From NCBI RefSeq assembly GCF_018502625.1, contig NZ_CP075566.1:1865001-1929000 (forward strand): a stretch of 64,000 bases of DNA, written 5' to 3'. The notes below the pieces were generated by a model that searched no databases, was not told the DNA's origin, and saw only the letters and a list, made by a program, of their open reading frames with translations. This DNA comes from Pseudomonas hormoni. Its GTDB lineage: Bacteria; Pseudomonadota; Gammaproteobacteria; Pseudomonadales; Pseudomonadaceae. Shown here one piece after another: positions 36,510-46,073 of this stretch (the first letter of the stretch is position 1; each line of letters starts with the position of its first letter). A program made the position numbers and the translations under genes.

Positions 36510-37949
36510 TCAAGCCCGCTTCAATACACTTTCCCCCGCATCCTTCGGCAACCTGATCACATCAACCAGCGCCAACAGCCCCAACACCGCCACCCCGATA
36601 AAAGCAACCCGAAAGTCCCCAACCTGCGCCAGCAGCTCATGACCCTGCACCGACATCGAAGCACGCAATAACAACGCCGCAACCGTCACCCCCATCCCCA
36701 TGGCCAGTTGAAAAAACATACTGAACAGCGCCGATGCCTCGCTCATCCGCTCCTTGGGAACATCCGCAAACCCGATGGAGTTGTAGCAAGTGAACTGCAT
36801 GGATCGCGACAAACCACCCACAAACAGCACGGCGGCAATCAAGGCAAATGGCGTCTGCGGGGTAAACAGCGCGCAGGCCAGGATGGAAACCACACCGATG
36901 ACGCCATTGACCAGCAGGACTTTGCGAAAGCCATAACGTTGCATGATTGCCGTGGTAAACGGCTTCATCGCAAGGTTGCCAGCGAACACTGCGAGCACCA
37001 ACAGGCCCGCGTCGATGGGTGATAAGCCGAAGCCGACCTGGAACAACAGCGGCAGCAAAAACGGCAAGGCGCTGATGGCCAGTCGAAAGAGTGATCCACC
37101 AAAGATGCTGACGCGAAAGGTGTTGATGGAGACGGTGCCAAGCGGCAACAGCGGGTGGGTGTGATGCCGACAGTGATGCACTGCCCACACCGCAAGTATC
37201 ACGCCGGCAATCACCAGCCCGAATCCCGACAACATGGCGTTGCCGTGCTGGCTGCCCAGCCATTCCAGGCCGCCCAGAAGCGAGGCGCAGGCGCCGGCGA
37301 GCAGGGCAAAGCCTTTGCCGTCGAATGGGCGGACGTTTGCTTCTCGTCCTTCTGGCACGAGCCAAAGTGCGGCAAACAACGCCAAGGCACCGAGCGGGAG
37401 GTTGACGTAGAAGATCCATGGCCATGATGCGTGAGTGACAATCAGGCCGCCCACCAATGGCCCAAGAATGGGCGCCACCAGGCCGGGCCAGGTAATCACG
37501 GCGATCATTTTCACCAGGTCTTTTTTGTCGGTGTTGCGCAGCACGGCCAGGCGTCCAACCGGCACCATCAACGCGCCGCCGATGCCTTGTAGCACGCGGG
37601 CCAGAACAAACATTTCGATGTTCTGGCTTAGCCCGCACAAGAGCGAGGCGAGGGTGAACACGACGATTGCGCCGGCGAATACTCGCCGCGCACCAAAGCG
37701 GTCGGCGATCCAGCTGGAAAGCGGGATGAAGATCGCCACCGCCAGAATGTAGGCGGTGATGCCCACGTTCATGTCGACCGGTGTGATCCCGAATGCGCTG
37801 GCCATGGTAGGCAGCGCGGTCGCGATGACGGTCGCGTCGAGGTTTTCCATGAAAAAAGTCACCGCCACCACCAGCGCGATCAGCCGGGTTTGCAGGCTGA
37901 GTCCCGCGTCAGCGTTGACACTTGAATCCGGCGTGGCGGGTGACTTCAC
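36510..37949 (-). CDS. MFS transporter, DHA2 (EmrB/QacA) type, about 479 aa
   Basis: Inner-membrane drug:proton antiporter family. MENLDATVIATALPTMA is the DHA2 TM1 motif, ADRFGARRVFAGAI the motif A loop, VLQGIGGALMVPVGRLAVLR the TM4-5 region, and LGPLVGGLIVTHASWPWIFYVN motif C and TM6, with 14 predicted spans. GTG 37949 is preferred because AAGGATCACC lies just upstream; the longer TTG frame lacks a site. Substrate unknown. Confidence 0.85.
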   Translation of the reverse strand: MKSPATPDSSVNADAGLSLQTRLIALVVAVTFFMENLDATVIATALPTMASAFGITPVDMNVGITAYILAVAIFIPLSSWIADRFGARRVFAGAIVVFTLASLLCGLSQNIEMFVLARVLQGIGGALMVPVGRLAVLRNTDKKDLVKMIAVITWPGLVAPILGPLVGGLIVTHASWPWIFYVNLPLGALALFAALWLVPEGREANVRPFDGKGFALLAGACASLLGGLEWLGSQHGNAMLSGFGLVIAGVILAVWAVHHCRHHTHPLLPLGTVSINTFRVSIFGGSLFRLAISALPFLLPLLFQVGFGLSPIDAGLLVLAVFAGNLAMKPFTTAIMQRYGFRKVLLVNGVIGVVSILACALFTPQTPFALIAAVLFVGGLSRSMQFTCYNSIGFADVPKERMSEASALFSMFFQLAMGMGVTVAALLLRASMSVQGHELLAQVGDFRVAFIGVAVLGLLALVDVIRLPKDAGESVLKRA

Positions 37950-38236
37950 CGAGGTGATCCTTTTTCGAGGCACTTCCAACAAAGCGCTGCGCCATGAGTT
38001 TTACCATCCGGCGTCCCTTCACAGAAGACGAACCCTGCGAAAAGAAAGCCTGGGTGACCCCGCTCAAACCACAGTCTGTGAACGCCCACCCCACGTTTTG
38101 CACCTTGAAGGCCTACCCCGTCGGCCTAGGATGTCCACAGCGGTTGCACCCAGGCGTCGGCCCGCAAATCCGGGCTTACTCCCAGGCGCTCCCGATAACA
38201 AGAAAGACACATCTTGACCGGACTGGAGAGAATCTG

Positions 38237-39241
38237 ATGAAACCCCTGATTGGACTTATGCTCGGCGATGTAACCGGCATTGGCCCGGAGTTGGTCGTCA
38301 AGCTGTTGTCGACACCTGAGGCACGTGAGCGGGCGGATGTGGTGATCATCGGTGACGAGCGGGTGCTCGAACTGGGCATGCGCGACGCTGATCGGCGCAT
38401 TCCCTACCAGAAAATCACGCACCTGAGCGAGGCCGACTACACCCAGGCGGCGGTACCCCTGATCGATCTGCACAACGTTGACCCTGCGTTGTATGAGCGC
38501 GGCGTGGTCAACGCGGAGTCCGGTCGGCTGACCGGCGAAACCCTGAAGATCATGACCGACATGGCTTTGGCCGGTGAGCTGGACGGCATCTGCTTCGCGC
38601 CGCTGAACAAGGCCGGCCTGCACCGCGGTGGCTGGAATTACCACGACGAACACCAGATGTTTGCCGCCTGGACCGAACACGTCGGTTACTTCGGTGAGGT
38701 CAACATCATCCCGCAGTTCTCGACCTTCCGCGTGACCTCCCATGTGGCGCTGCGCAAGGCCGTCGACATGGTGCAACCGGATCGCATCGAAGGGGCGTTG
38801 CAACTGGCCCACGACACCTTGCGTGCACTGGGCAACAGCGCGCCGCGAATCGGTGTCGCCGCGCTCAATCCCCATGGCGGCGAGAACGGTCTGTTCGGTG
38901 ACGAAGAGATCACGATTATTCGCCCGACGCTCGAAGCCTTGCGCTTGAAAGGCCTGGCCTGCGAAGGGCCGTTTCCTTCCGACACGGTGTTCATCAAGGC
39001 GCGCAACGGCGATTTCGACGCAGTGGTGATCATGTACCACGACCAGGGCCAGATCGCGACCAAGCTGCTGGGCTTCTCGTCCGGCGTGACCCTGACCGGC
39101 GGCCTCAAGACCGTCTATGCCACCCCGGCCCATGGCGTCGCGTACGACATCGTTGGCAAAGGCATTGCCGACGTCGGCGCCATGGCCGCTGCGTTCCGCG
39201 TGGCCGCCGACGACGCCGCCGCGCGCAAGCTCAAACGCTGA
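38237..39241 (+). CDS. PdxA-like NAD-dependent dehydrogenase, 334 aa
   Basis: Homologous to 4-hydroxythreonine-4-phosphate dehydrogenase: MLGDVTGIGPELVVKLL, GICFAPLNKAGLH, NYHDEHQMFAAWT, GVAALNPHGGENGLFGDEE, FPSDTVF and VIMYHDQGQIATKLLGF, the last two holding metal-ligand His/Asp. The block that is GHTE in housekeeping PdxA is YHDEHQ here, as in catabolic PdxA2/TphB-like relatives. It is followed by a hydrolase and two MFS genes on one strand, so a role in breakdown of an organic acid is likelier than in vitamin B6 synthesis. GGAGAGAATCTG supports ATG 38237. Confidence 0.8.
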   Translation: MKPLIGLMLGDVTGIGPELVVKLLSTPEARERADVVIIGDERVLELGMRDADRRIPYQKITHLSEADYTQAAVPLIDLHNVDPALYERGVVNAESGRLTGETLKIMTDMALAGELDGICFAPLNKAGLHRGGWNYHDEHQMFAAWTEHVGYFGEVNIIPQFSTFRVTSHVALRKAVDMVQPDRIEGALQLAHDTLRALGNSAPRIGVAALNPHGGENGLFGDEEITIIRPTLEALRLKGLACEGPFPSDTVFIKARNGDFDAVVIMYHDQGQIATKLLGFSSGVTLTGGLKTVYATPAHGVAYDIVGKGIADVGAMAAAFRVAADDAAARKLKR

Positions 39242-39251
39242 GCCCTCCACG

Positions 39252-39260
39252 AACAACAAG
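39252..39260 (+). promoter_or_regulatory. Possible Hfq/Crc catabolite-repression motif
   Basis: AACAACAAG lies in the short gap before the hydrolase gene, of the AAnAAnAA type recognised by Hfq with Crc in Pseudomonas mRNAs. It is 48 bases from the start codon, a little far for direct blocking. Confidence 0.3.
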
Positions 39261-39307
39261 AGCAGGGCGAAACGCCCAGGCCAGGCATACCCATCGAGGC
39301 TGAGACC

Positions 39308-40186
39308 ATGTTCGAGAATTTCACCAAAACCATCACCAAAACCAGCGGCGCCGACATCGTCACTGTCGTGGGAGGCGAGGGCCCACCCTTGCTGCTGATG
39401 CACGGCAACCCGTTCAATCACCTGTCCTGGCACAAGATCGCACCGCGCCTGGCCAAGGACTTCACCGTGGTCTGCACCGATTTGCGCGGCTATGGCGACA
39501 GCTCCAAACCGGAAGGCGGTGGCGATCATTCGGCTTATTCGTTCCGCGCCATGGCCCAGGATCAGGTCGAAGTCATGCAGTCGCTGGGCTTCGAGCAGTT
39601 CTATGCTGCCGGCCATGACCGGGGTGCGCGGGTGCTGCATCGCATGTGCCTGGACCACGGCGACAAGGTGTTGAAAGCCGGATTCGTCGACATGCTGCCG
39701 CAACATTATTTGCTCAATAACGTCACGCGCCAGTGGGGCAAATTTTCCTGGCACTGGTTCTTCATGACCCAGGACGCGCCGACGCCGGAGCGCATGATGA
39801 ACGCCGATCCTGAGTTCTTCATCCTGCGCAAACTGTCGAAGACCGACCAGGGCACCAGCTTCTTCGGGCCCGAGGCGCTGGCCGATTACATCCGCTGCAT
39901 CAAGAACCCGGCCACCACCCACGCCATGTGCGAAGACTATCGCGCCACGTTCGGCATCGACCTGGACATGGACACCGCCGACTTTGACGCAGGCCGCCGC
40001 ATCGACAACCCGGCGCTGATCCTCTGGGGCGAAAAGGGCGGCGTTGGCCGCAACCACAATGCCGCGGAAATCTGGAGTCGCTACGCCACCAACATTGTGC
40101 AGACCGCCACGGTGCCTTCGGGGCACTACTTGCAGGAAGAGTGCCCGGACGAGACCTACGAGGTGCTCAGCGGCTTCTTCAAGTAA
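39308..40186 (+). CDS. Alpha/beta hydrolase of the fluoroacetate dehalogenase type, 292 aa
   Basis: HGNPFNHLSWHKIAPRL is the oxyanion region, DLRGYGDSSKP follows, and AGHDRGARV places nucleophile Asp 104 with Arg 105 and Arg 108, as in fluoroacetate dehalogenase. WHW at 148-150 gives the halide-binding His-Trp pair, and SGHYLQEE the catalytic His 273. These residues match the haloacetate dehalogenase subgroup (hydrolysis of fluoro- or chloroacetate to glycolate), although many homologues act on other esters. It lies between the PdxA-like gene and an MFS transporter, presumably in one operon. Confidence 0.8.
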   Translation: MFENFTKTITKTSGADIVTVVGGEGPPLLLMHGNPFNHLSWHKIAPRLAKDFTVVCTDLRGYGDSSKPEGGGDHSAYSFRAMAQDQVEVMQSLGFEQFYAAGHDRGARVLHRMCLDHGDKVLKAGFVDMLPQHYLLNNVTRQWGKFSWHWFFMTQDAPTPERMMNADPEFFILRKLSKTDQGTSFFGPEALADYIRCIKNPATTHAMCEDYRATFGIDLDMDTADFDAGRRIDNPALILWGEKGGVGRNHNAAEIWSRYATNIVQTATVPSGHYLQEECPDETYEVLSGFFK

Positions 40187-40249
40187 CGCCATGACAGGCG
40201 GTCCGGGATGACCGCCTGCCCACTACAACTATAAAAAAAGGTGGAAAAA

Positions 40250-41533
40250 ATGATTCCGACTACGCTTGCGCAAAAACGCAGGGCAACGCTGACGTTCGTG
40301 TTGCTGTGCGTCATGGCATTCATCATGTACGTGGACCGCACCAACCTCGCGGTCGCCGCACCGACGATCAGCAAGGAACTGGGGTTCAGCAACACCAACC
40401 TGGGCATGATGTTCTCCGCGTTCGCCATCGCCTACAGCTGCTTCATGATTCCCGGCGGCTGGTTCAGTGACCGGATCGGTTCGCGAAAGGCGATGTTGCT
40501 GTACGGCATCATCTGGTCGGTCGCGACCATTGCCACGGGCCTGGTCAGTGGCTTGGTGGTGCTGGTGATTGCGCGTTTCGTGGTCGGCATCGGCGAAGCG
40601 CCGATCTACCCGACCGCAGCGCGCATGATTGCCCGTGCCATCCCCATCACTCAGCGCGGCACGGCCCAGGGCATGATGCACGCGTCAGGACGCCTGGCGA
40701 ATGCGCTGGCGCCGTTGATCGTGACGTTCATGATCATCCAGTTTTCCTGGCGCATGACCTTCGTCATCCTCGGCGTGGTGACACTGATCTACATGTTCGT
40801 GATGTATTTCAGCCTGAGCGAGTCGAAGAAACTGGTCGAAGCCACGGCCGCTGCACCGGTGGCGCCTGTGGTCGCCGTCCCGGTCAACTGGCCGCAGATG
40901 CTGCGCAGGGTCTGGCCAGCGGCCGCCACCTGTTTTTGCCACGGCTGGGTGTTGTGGTTCTTCCTCAACTGGATTCCGTCGTTCTTCACCCAGCGCTACG
41001 GCATGGACCTGACCCACACCGCCATGTTTTCGACCTTCGTGCTGCTCGGCGGGACCGTCGGCACCGCGGTCGGCGGCATGCTCTCGGACTGGCGTTTCAA
41101 GGTCACCGGCAACCGCCTGCGCTCACGTCGCGACCTGATCATCTTCGGCTTTCTGGCCTCGATCATTGGCCTGATTCCGCTGATGTTCACTCACGATCTG
41201 ATGATCTGCGCCTGTGGCCTGAGCTTCTCGTTCTTCTGCTCGGAACTGGCCGACTCGCCGCTCTGGGTGATTGGCACCGAGGTCTCCCACGCCCACTCAG
41301 CGACCTCCAGCGCCTGCACCTTCACCGGCATGGCCTTGGCCGGCGCGGTGTCGCCGGTGGTGATCGGCTGGTTGCTGGACATCACCGGCAATAACTGGTC
41401 GGTGGCGTTCGGCGCGTCGATCGCCGTGGTGCTGATGGGACCGATTTTGGCCATGTTCATCAAGCTGGACGACGAGCCGGCGCCGGAGCCCGTTTCCTCG
41501 GTGCATTCGAGCGCGCCTGTCACCCAAGGCTGA
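40250..41533 (+). CDS. MFS transporter, anion:cation symporter type, 427 aa
   Basis: Twelve-span transporter with IMYVDRTNLAVAAPTISKEL (TM1 loop of the ACS family), GGWFSDRIGSRKAML motif A and GIGEAPIYPTAARMIARAIP before TM4-5, all typical of uptake carriers for sugar acids or aromatic acids. AAAGGTGG before ATG 40250 fixes the start. Position behind the PdxA-like and dehalogenase-like genes suggests it imports their substrate. Confidence 0.85.
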   Translation: MIPTTLAQKRRATLTFVLLCVMAFIMYVDRTNLAVAAPTISKELGFSNTNLGMMFSAFAIAYSCFMIPGGWFSDRIGSRKAMLLYGIIWSVATIATGLVSGLVVLVIARFVVGIGEAPIYPTAARMIARAIPITQRGTAQGMMHASGRLANALAPLIVTFMIIQFSWRMTFVILGVVTLIYMFVMYFSLSESKKLVEATAAAPVAPVVAVPVNWPQMLRRVWPAAATCFCHGWVLWFFLNWIPSFFTQRYGMDLTHTAMFSTFVLLGGTVGTAVGGMLSDWRFKVTGNRLRSRRDLIIFGFLASIIGLIPLMFTHDLMICACGLSFSFFCSELADSPLWVIGTEVSHAHSATSSACTFTGMALAGAVSPVVIGWLLDITGNNWSVAFGASIAVVLMGPILAMFIKLDDEPAPEPVSSVHSSAPVTQG

Positions 41534-41663
41534 AGTCCGGGCGCTTCCGAACAGTTATCTTGATTGGAGATAGCCCTGATCGAATTAATTCGCTTCTTTA
41601 GATATCTGCGCCTGCGTAGCCTGTCTGAAGAGCAACTTTCCATTCGATCAAAACGGAACGCCC

Positions 41664-42944
41664 TTGTACGTGAATTATTCCGATCGCAACCAGAGGTACT
41701 GGCGCCGAAACCTGGCAGTGTGCGTCTTCGGCTCGTTCACCACGCTGGTCAGCCTGAGTATGTTGTTGCCCTTTTTGCCGCTGTACGTCCAGCAACTGGG
41801 CGTGACGTCGCAGGCTGACGTGGTGCAATGGTCGGCGGTGGCCTTCGGAGCGACGTTTCTGGGGACCGCTGTGACGGCCCCGATCTGGGGACGCCTGGCG
41901 GACCGTTATGGCCGCAAACCCATGCTGGTCAGAGCGGCCATCGGCATGGCCATTGTGATGTCGCTGATCGGGCTGGCGCGGAACGTTACCGAACTGGTCG
42001 CGTTGCGCCTCTTCGCTGGCCTCATCGGTGGCTACGCATCCGCTTCCATTGTCATGATCGGCTCCCAGGTTCCGCGGGAAAGGGCCGGTTGGGCCTTGGG
42101 TATTTTGTCCACGGGCGCCTTGTCCGGCAACCTGATCGGGCCGTTGGTGGGTGGTTTCCTGCCTGAGTTCGTGGGTATCCGGGGCACGTTTTTCGTTGGC
42201 GGCGGGATGATCGCGGTCGCTGCCCTTGCCACCATCCTGTTGGTGCGCGAGGACTTCGATCGTGTGGCGGATGCAAGGCAACGGCACCAGAAAAACCGGC
42301 CTGAGGGGGAGGGTTCAAAATGGCCGGTGATCGGCGCACTGCTCGTGACCGCGATGATGGTGCTCCTGGCCAATATGTCGATCGAGCCGATCATCACCGT
42401 CTACATCGGCGACCTCGGCGTACCGATGGATCGTCAGGCGCGTGTCGCGGGTTTTGTCATGGCCGCTTCGGCGTTGGGCAGCATTTTGACCGCCGCCAGA
42501 CTGGGGGCACTGGCAGACCGGGTTGGCAGCTGGAAGGTGATTGTCGGCTGTCTGCTGTTGACGGGACTGGTCATGGTGCCCCAGGCCTTCGTCACGCAAT
42601 GGTGGCAACTGGCGGTTTTGCGCGGTGTCATGGGGATGACCCTTGCTGGCCTCCTGCCGGCGATTGCCAAGCTGATCCGGCATTCGGTTGAAGAGCACAA
42701 CACCGGGAAAATCCTGGGTTATCTGCAATCGGCGCAGTTTTCCGGGCAGGTGATCGGGCCACTGATCGGTGGGCAGATCGGGGCTCATTTCGGCTTGCAC
42801 CATGTGTTTCTGGTGACGGCCGCGCTTCTGTTGGTCTGTGCCGGAATGAACGGCTGGATGAGCTATCGCTACGTGGGCGCGAGCGCCGGCACCCCGTCCA
42901 GTCGAACGCTGTCCAGAAAGGTCGATAACGCGCTGGAAAAATAG
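41664..42944 (+). CDS. MFS transporter, DHA1-like, 426 aa
   Basis: Twelve-span carrier with SMLLPFLPLYVQQLGV (TM1), GRLADRYGRKPMLVRAAIG (motif A) and LRLFAGLIGGYASASIVMI (motif B), then STGALSGNLIGPLVGGFLPE (motif C), so an exporter-like antiporter. Start TTG 41664 or GTG 41670; neither has a strong site. Its 3' end overlaps the convergent LysR gene by 76 bases. It follows the ACS transporter after 130 bases and may belong to the same locus. Confidence 0.8.
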   Translation: MYVNYSDRNQRYWRRNLAVCVFGSFTTLVSLSMLLPFLPLYVQQLGVTSQADVVQWSAVAFGATFLGTAVTAPIWGRLADRYGRKPMLVRAAIGMAIVMSLIGLARNVTELVALRLFAGLIGGYASASIVMIGSQVPRERAGWALGILSTGALSGNLIGPLVGGFLPEFVGIRGTFFVGGGMIAVAALATILLVREDFDRVADARQRHQKNRPEGEGSKWPVIGALLVTAMMVLLANMSIEPIITVYIGDLGVPMDRQARVAGFVMAASALGSILTAARLGALADRVGSWKVIVGCLLLTGLVMVPQAFVTQWWQLAVLRGVMGMTLAGLLPAIAKLIRHSVEEHNTGKILGYLQSAQFSGQVIGPLIGGQIGAHFGLHHVFLVTAALLLVCAGMNGWMSYRYVGASAGTPSSRTLSRKVDNALEK

Positions 42945-43756
42945 CCATCGATGCGCCGGACAAACACCGTCTCTACGTCGGCGATGTCCGGTGCCAGCTT
43001 ATGCACGTTGACCAACCCGTCGCGCAATGCACCGGCGACAACGCCAATGGGTAACAGCGTGACGCCGACGCCGGCGGACACGCAGGCAACGATGGCTTCG
43101 ATCGATCCGAACTCAAGGGGCTCGGGCGTCGGAACACCCAACCCGGTCAGCAGGGAGTCCAGGCGCTGGCGATAGGAACAACCGATTCGAAAGACAACCG
43201 TCTTCAGGTTGGCGATCGAGGCGACCTCTTCCAGCCGATTGACGGCGGTGGACGTGACCAGGACAAGCTCTTCGCGGAAGGCTATCTCACTCAGCAGTTC
43301 CGGGTGATTGACCGGCCCCACCACAAATGCGCCTTCGAGCTGACAGTCGATGACCCCCTGGATCAGACTGCAGGTGGTGCCGGTGCGAATCAGTGGGCGA
43401 ACGTCAGGGTAGGCCTTGGCGAACCTGGCGATCAGCCGTGGAAGACGCAACGCCAGCGTCGTCTCCAGCGTACCGATCTCGAATACGCCTCTTGGATGTC
43501 CATCGTCGCGCGCGGCGCTGGAGGCATCGCAGAGCAGCTTCGACAGGCGCGCGGCGAAGGGCAGGATCCGCCGCCCGGCCGGCGTGACCTGGACACCTCG
43601 GGCGCTGCGTTGAAACAGCGACACCCCCAGCTCCTCTTCCAGCGCTCGAATTCTTGCGGACACGTTCGATTGCACGGTGTTCAGTTCGCTGGCGGCCTTG
43701 TTCATGCTGCCGTGCCGCGCCACCGCGTCAACCACCTTTAGGTCGGTCACATCCAT
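42869..43756 (-). CDS. LysR-family regulator, 295 aa
   Basis: N-terminal winged HTH (VDAVARHGSMNKAASELNTVQSNVSARIRALEEELG) and a C-terminal periplasmic-binding-protein-like effector domain. AGGTGAATTC precedes ATG 43756. It is divergent from the DUF485-actP operon and convergent with the MFS gene, so either may be its target. It is a recognisable relative of the LysR at 47888-48775, sharing NTVQSNV in the HTH and a VETVFVRR-type ending. Confidence 0.85.
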   Translation of the reverse strand: MDVTDLKVVDAVARHGSMNKAASELNTVQSNVSARIRALEEELGVSLFQRSARGVQVTPAGRRILPFAARLSKLLCDASSAARDDGHPRGVFEIGTLETTLALRLPRLIARFAKAYPDVRPLIRTGTTCSLIQGVIDCQLEGAFVVGPVNHPELLSEIAFREELVLVTSTAVNRLEEVASIANLKTVVFRIGCSYRQRLDSLLTGLGVPTPEPLEFGSIEAIVACVSAGVGVTLLPIGVVAGALRDGLVNVHKLAPDIADVETVFVRRIDGYFSSALSTFLDSVRLDGVPALAPT

Positions 43757-43978
43757 CGAATTCACCTATCTCTAAAAGCAATAACTGTCGATAAAAATTA
43801 ACTTTGAGGAGATTAGGTTTCGCGGATCGCAAAGGCAAGAAAAGGCGATCTAAGGTTCATCAAAAGAGATCACAAGCATCACTAATGATCGTTTTACATG
43901 ATTCAGTGCCGGGCATAGGTTGAGGGTGCAAATACCCCGCAGCCAGTGGCAAATCGAGTCTTCGAATTGAGGCTGTGG

Positions 43979-43987
43979 AACAACAAT
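43979..43987 (+). promoter_or_regulatory. Possible Hfq/Crc catabolite-repression motif of the actP operon
   Basis: AACAACAAT occurs 30 bases before the DUF485 start codon, close to the ribosome site CGGAG. Such A-rich motifs bind Hfq/Crc, and acetate permease genes are usual targets in Pseudomonas. Confidence 0.45.
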
Positions 43988-44016
43988 AAACGCTTCCACT
44001 GCAACACGGAGTCAAC

Positions 44017-44331
44017 GTGAACCATGCACTCGAATCAGCCAGAATTCGTAACCATCCCCGGTATCAAGAATTGGTTTCACGGCAGCGAAGATTCGTCGCT
44101 TGTCTTGTCACCGCCACCCTCGTTCCTTACTTCACGTTCATCCTCATCGCCGCGTTTGCGCCGCACCTGCTGGCGCAGAAGCTCTCTGCGACCAGCATCA
44201 TCAACATAGGCTGGCCGCTCGGCGTCGCCTTCATCGTCGGAGCCTGGTTGTTCACGGGCCTGTACATCCTTCGTGCCAATGGTGAGTTCGACGCGCTCAC
44301 CACAGAAATTCGCGAAGGAGCGATCGTATGA
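44017..44331 (+). CDS. DUF485 membrane protein (YjcH-like), 104 aa
   Basis: Two membrane spans ([43 protein letters not shown]) with [14 protein letters not shown] before the first, the DUF485 signature. These proteins are partners of ActP-type symporters. GTG start with GGAG; the stop overlaps actP as ATGA. Confidence 0.9.
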   Translation: MNHALESARIRNHPRYQELVSRQRRFVACLVTATLVPYFTFILIAAFAPHLLAQKLSATSIINIGWPLGVAFIVGAWLFTGLYILRANGEFDALTTEIREGAIV

Positions 44332-46001
44332 AACCTCTTCTTCGCTACCTCATTGTTCCTGCTCTCCTGAGCGCGGCAGCCACGTGCGCCTCGGCGGCCG
44401 ACACGTTGCAGGCGGTTGAAAAACAACCCCTCAATATAACCGCCATTGCGATGTTTCTCGTCTTCGTACTGACGACGTTGGGCATTACTTACTGGGCGGC
44501 CAACAAGACCAAATCGATGGACGATTTCTATAACGCCGGCGGCGGCATCACAGGCTTCCAGAACGGTCTGGCGCTGGCCGGGGACTACATGTCGGCGGCT
44601 GCGTTACTGGGTGTCACCAGCATGATTTTCTTCAACGGCTTCGATGGGGTGCTGTACTCGATCAGCTTCTTCGTCGCCTGGCCACTGCTGCTGTTCCTGT
44701 TTGCCGAGCGCATCCGCAATCTGGGGCGGATTACGCTCTCGGACATTGCGTCTTTTCGACTCGATCAAAACCGGATTCGCACCCTGACGGCCTTCGGTTC
44801 GTTGACGGTGGTCTGCTTTTATCTGGTGGTGCAGATGGTGGGCGCGGGGCAACTGATCCAGCTGCTGTTCGGTCTTCCCTACAACTATGCGGTGATTGCT
44901 GTCGGGTTGTTGATGGCGGTCTACGTCACGTTTGGCGGGATGGTCGCCACCACATGGGTGCAGATCATCAAGGCCGGGCTGTTGTTGGTGGGCGGAACGT
45001 TGCTGGCGGTATTGGCGCTGAGCAAATTCGGGTTTTCCTTCGAACAGTTGTTCACGCAGGCGGTTGCCGCACATCACGATGGCGAGCTGATTCTGTTGCC
45101 GAGCAAACTGGTGGCCGACCCGTTGGCGCTGATCTCGCTGTCGCTTGGCCTGGTGTTCGGCACCGCTGGATTGCCGCATATCCTCATGCGCTTTTTTACC
45201 GTGCCGGATGCGCGGCAAGCGCGTAAATCGGTGTTCATCGCGACGGGTTTCATCGGCTTTTTCTACCTGATCGTAGCGGTGCTCGGGCTGGCGGCGATCG
45301 TGATCGTCGGGCGCGATCCGGCGTTCTACGAGTCCGGCATTCTGGGTGGCAAACTCATCGGCGGTGGAAACATGCCGGTGATGCACCTGGCCAAGGCCGT
45401 CGGCGGTGACCTGTTGCTGGGCTTCATCTCTGCCGTCGCGTTCGCCACGATCCTCGCGGTGGTCTCCGGACTGACGATGGCGGGGACCTCGGCGATTTCC
45501 CATGACCTTTACGTGATGGTCTTCAAGAAGGGCCGGGCGGAGGCGAAGGACGAGCGACGTGTTTCGCGGATCGCCTCGGTCGGCATCGGCATCGTTGCGG
45601 TTGTGCTGGGCATCCTGTTCAAGGACCAGAACATCGCCTTCCTGGTGGCGCTGACGTTTGGCGTGGCAGCCTCGGTCAACTTCCCGATCCTCGCGCTTTC
45701 GATGTACTGGAAAGGGCTGACGACTCGAGGGGCGTTGATCGGGGGCATCGCCGGACTGGTGAGCTCGGTCAGCCTGGTGATTCTCTCGCCTGCGGTGTGG
45801 GTCAAGGTGTTGGGCAATTCCGAGGCGATTTTCCCCTTCGACTACCCGGCGATCATTTCGATGAACGTGGCGTTCTTCTTTACCTGGCTCGGCTCGGTCA
45901 CCGATCGCAGCAGCGAGGCTGTGCTGGAGCGGGAGCGTTTCGATGACCAGCTCATCCGTGCCCAGACCGGCCTCGGGGCCTCGCAGGCGGTCAGCCATTA
46001 A
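44328..46001 (+). CDS. actP: Cation:acetate symporter
   Basis: Sodium:solute symporter family permease for acetate and other short acids. It has an N-terminal signal segment ending CASAA, about 13 spans, [31 protein letters not shown], typical of ActP, and a conserved core [30 protein letters not shown] precedes the ATG inside the DUF485 gene end. At 557 residues it is full length. Expression is probably under catabolite control and perhaps the divergent LysR. Confidence 0.9.
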   Translation: MKPLLRYLIVPALLSAAATCASAADTLQAVEKQPLNITAIAMFLVFVLTTLGITYWAANKTKSMDDFYNAGGGITGFQNGLALAGDYMSAAALLGVTSMIFFNGFDGVLYSISFFVAWPLLLFLFAERIRNLGRITLSDIASFRLDQNRIRTLTAFGSLTVVCFYLVVQMVGAGQLIQLLFGLPYNYAVIAVGLLMAVYVTFGGMVATTWVQIIKAGLLLVGGTLLAVLALSKFGFSFEQLFTQAVAAHHDGELILLPSKLVADPLALISLSLGLVFGTAGLPHILMRFFTVPDARQARKSVFIATGFIGFFYLIVAVLGLAAIVIVGRDPAFYESGILGGKLIGGGNMPVMHLAKAVGGDLLLGFISAVAFATILAVVSGLTMAGTSAISHDLYVMVFKKGRAEAKDERRVSRIASVGIGIVAVVLGILFKDQNIAFLVALTFGVAASVNFPILALSMYWKGLTTRGALIGGIAGLVSSVSLVILSPAVWVKVLGNSEAIFPFDYPAIISMNVAFFFTWLGSVTDRSSEAVLERERFDDQLIRAQTGLGASQAVSH

Positions 46002-46073
46002 GGCCCGGCCCGACGAAGAAGCACCCGTCACCTTCCTATCCTGATTTGCGCACTCTGCCAAAAGGAGTTTGCC

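Noticed and set aside
38126..40192. 688-codon minus-strand open frame opposite the PdxA-like and hydrolase genes
   Set aside because: It spans two well-recognised plus-strand genes and their gap; composition is that of an antisense frame in GC-rich DNA.
44604..46061. 485-codon minus-strand frame opposite actP
   Set aside because: Asp/Arg/Gln-rich antisense of a membrane protein; no start site and no family resemblance.
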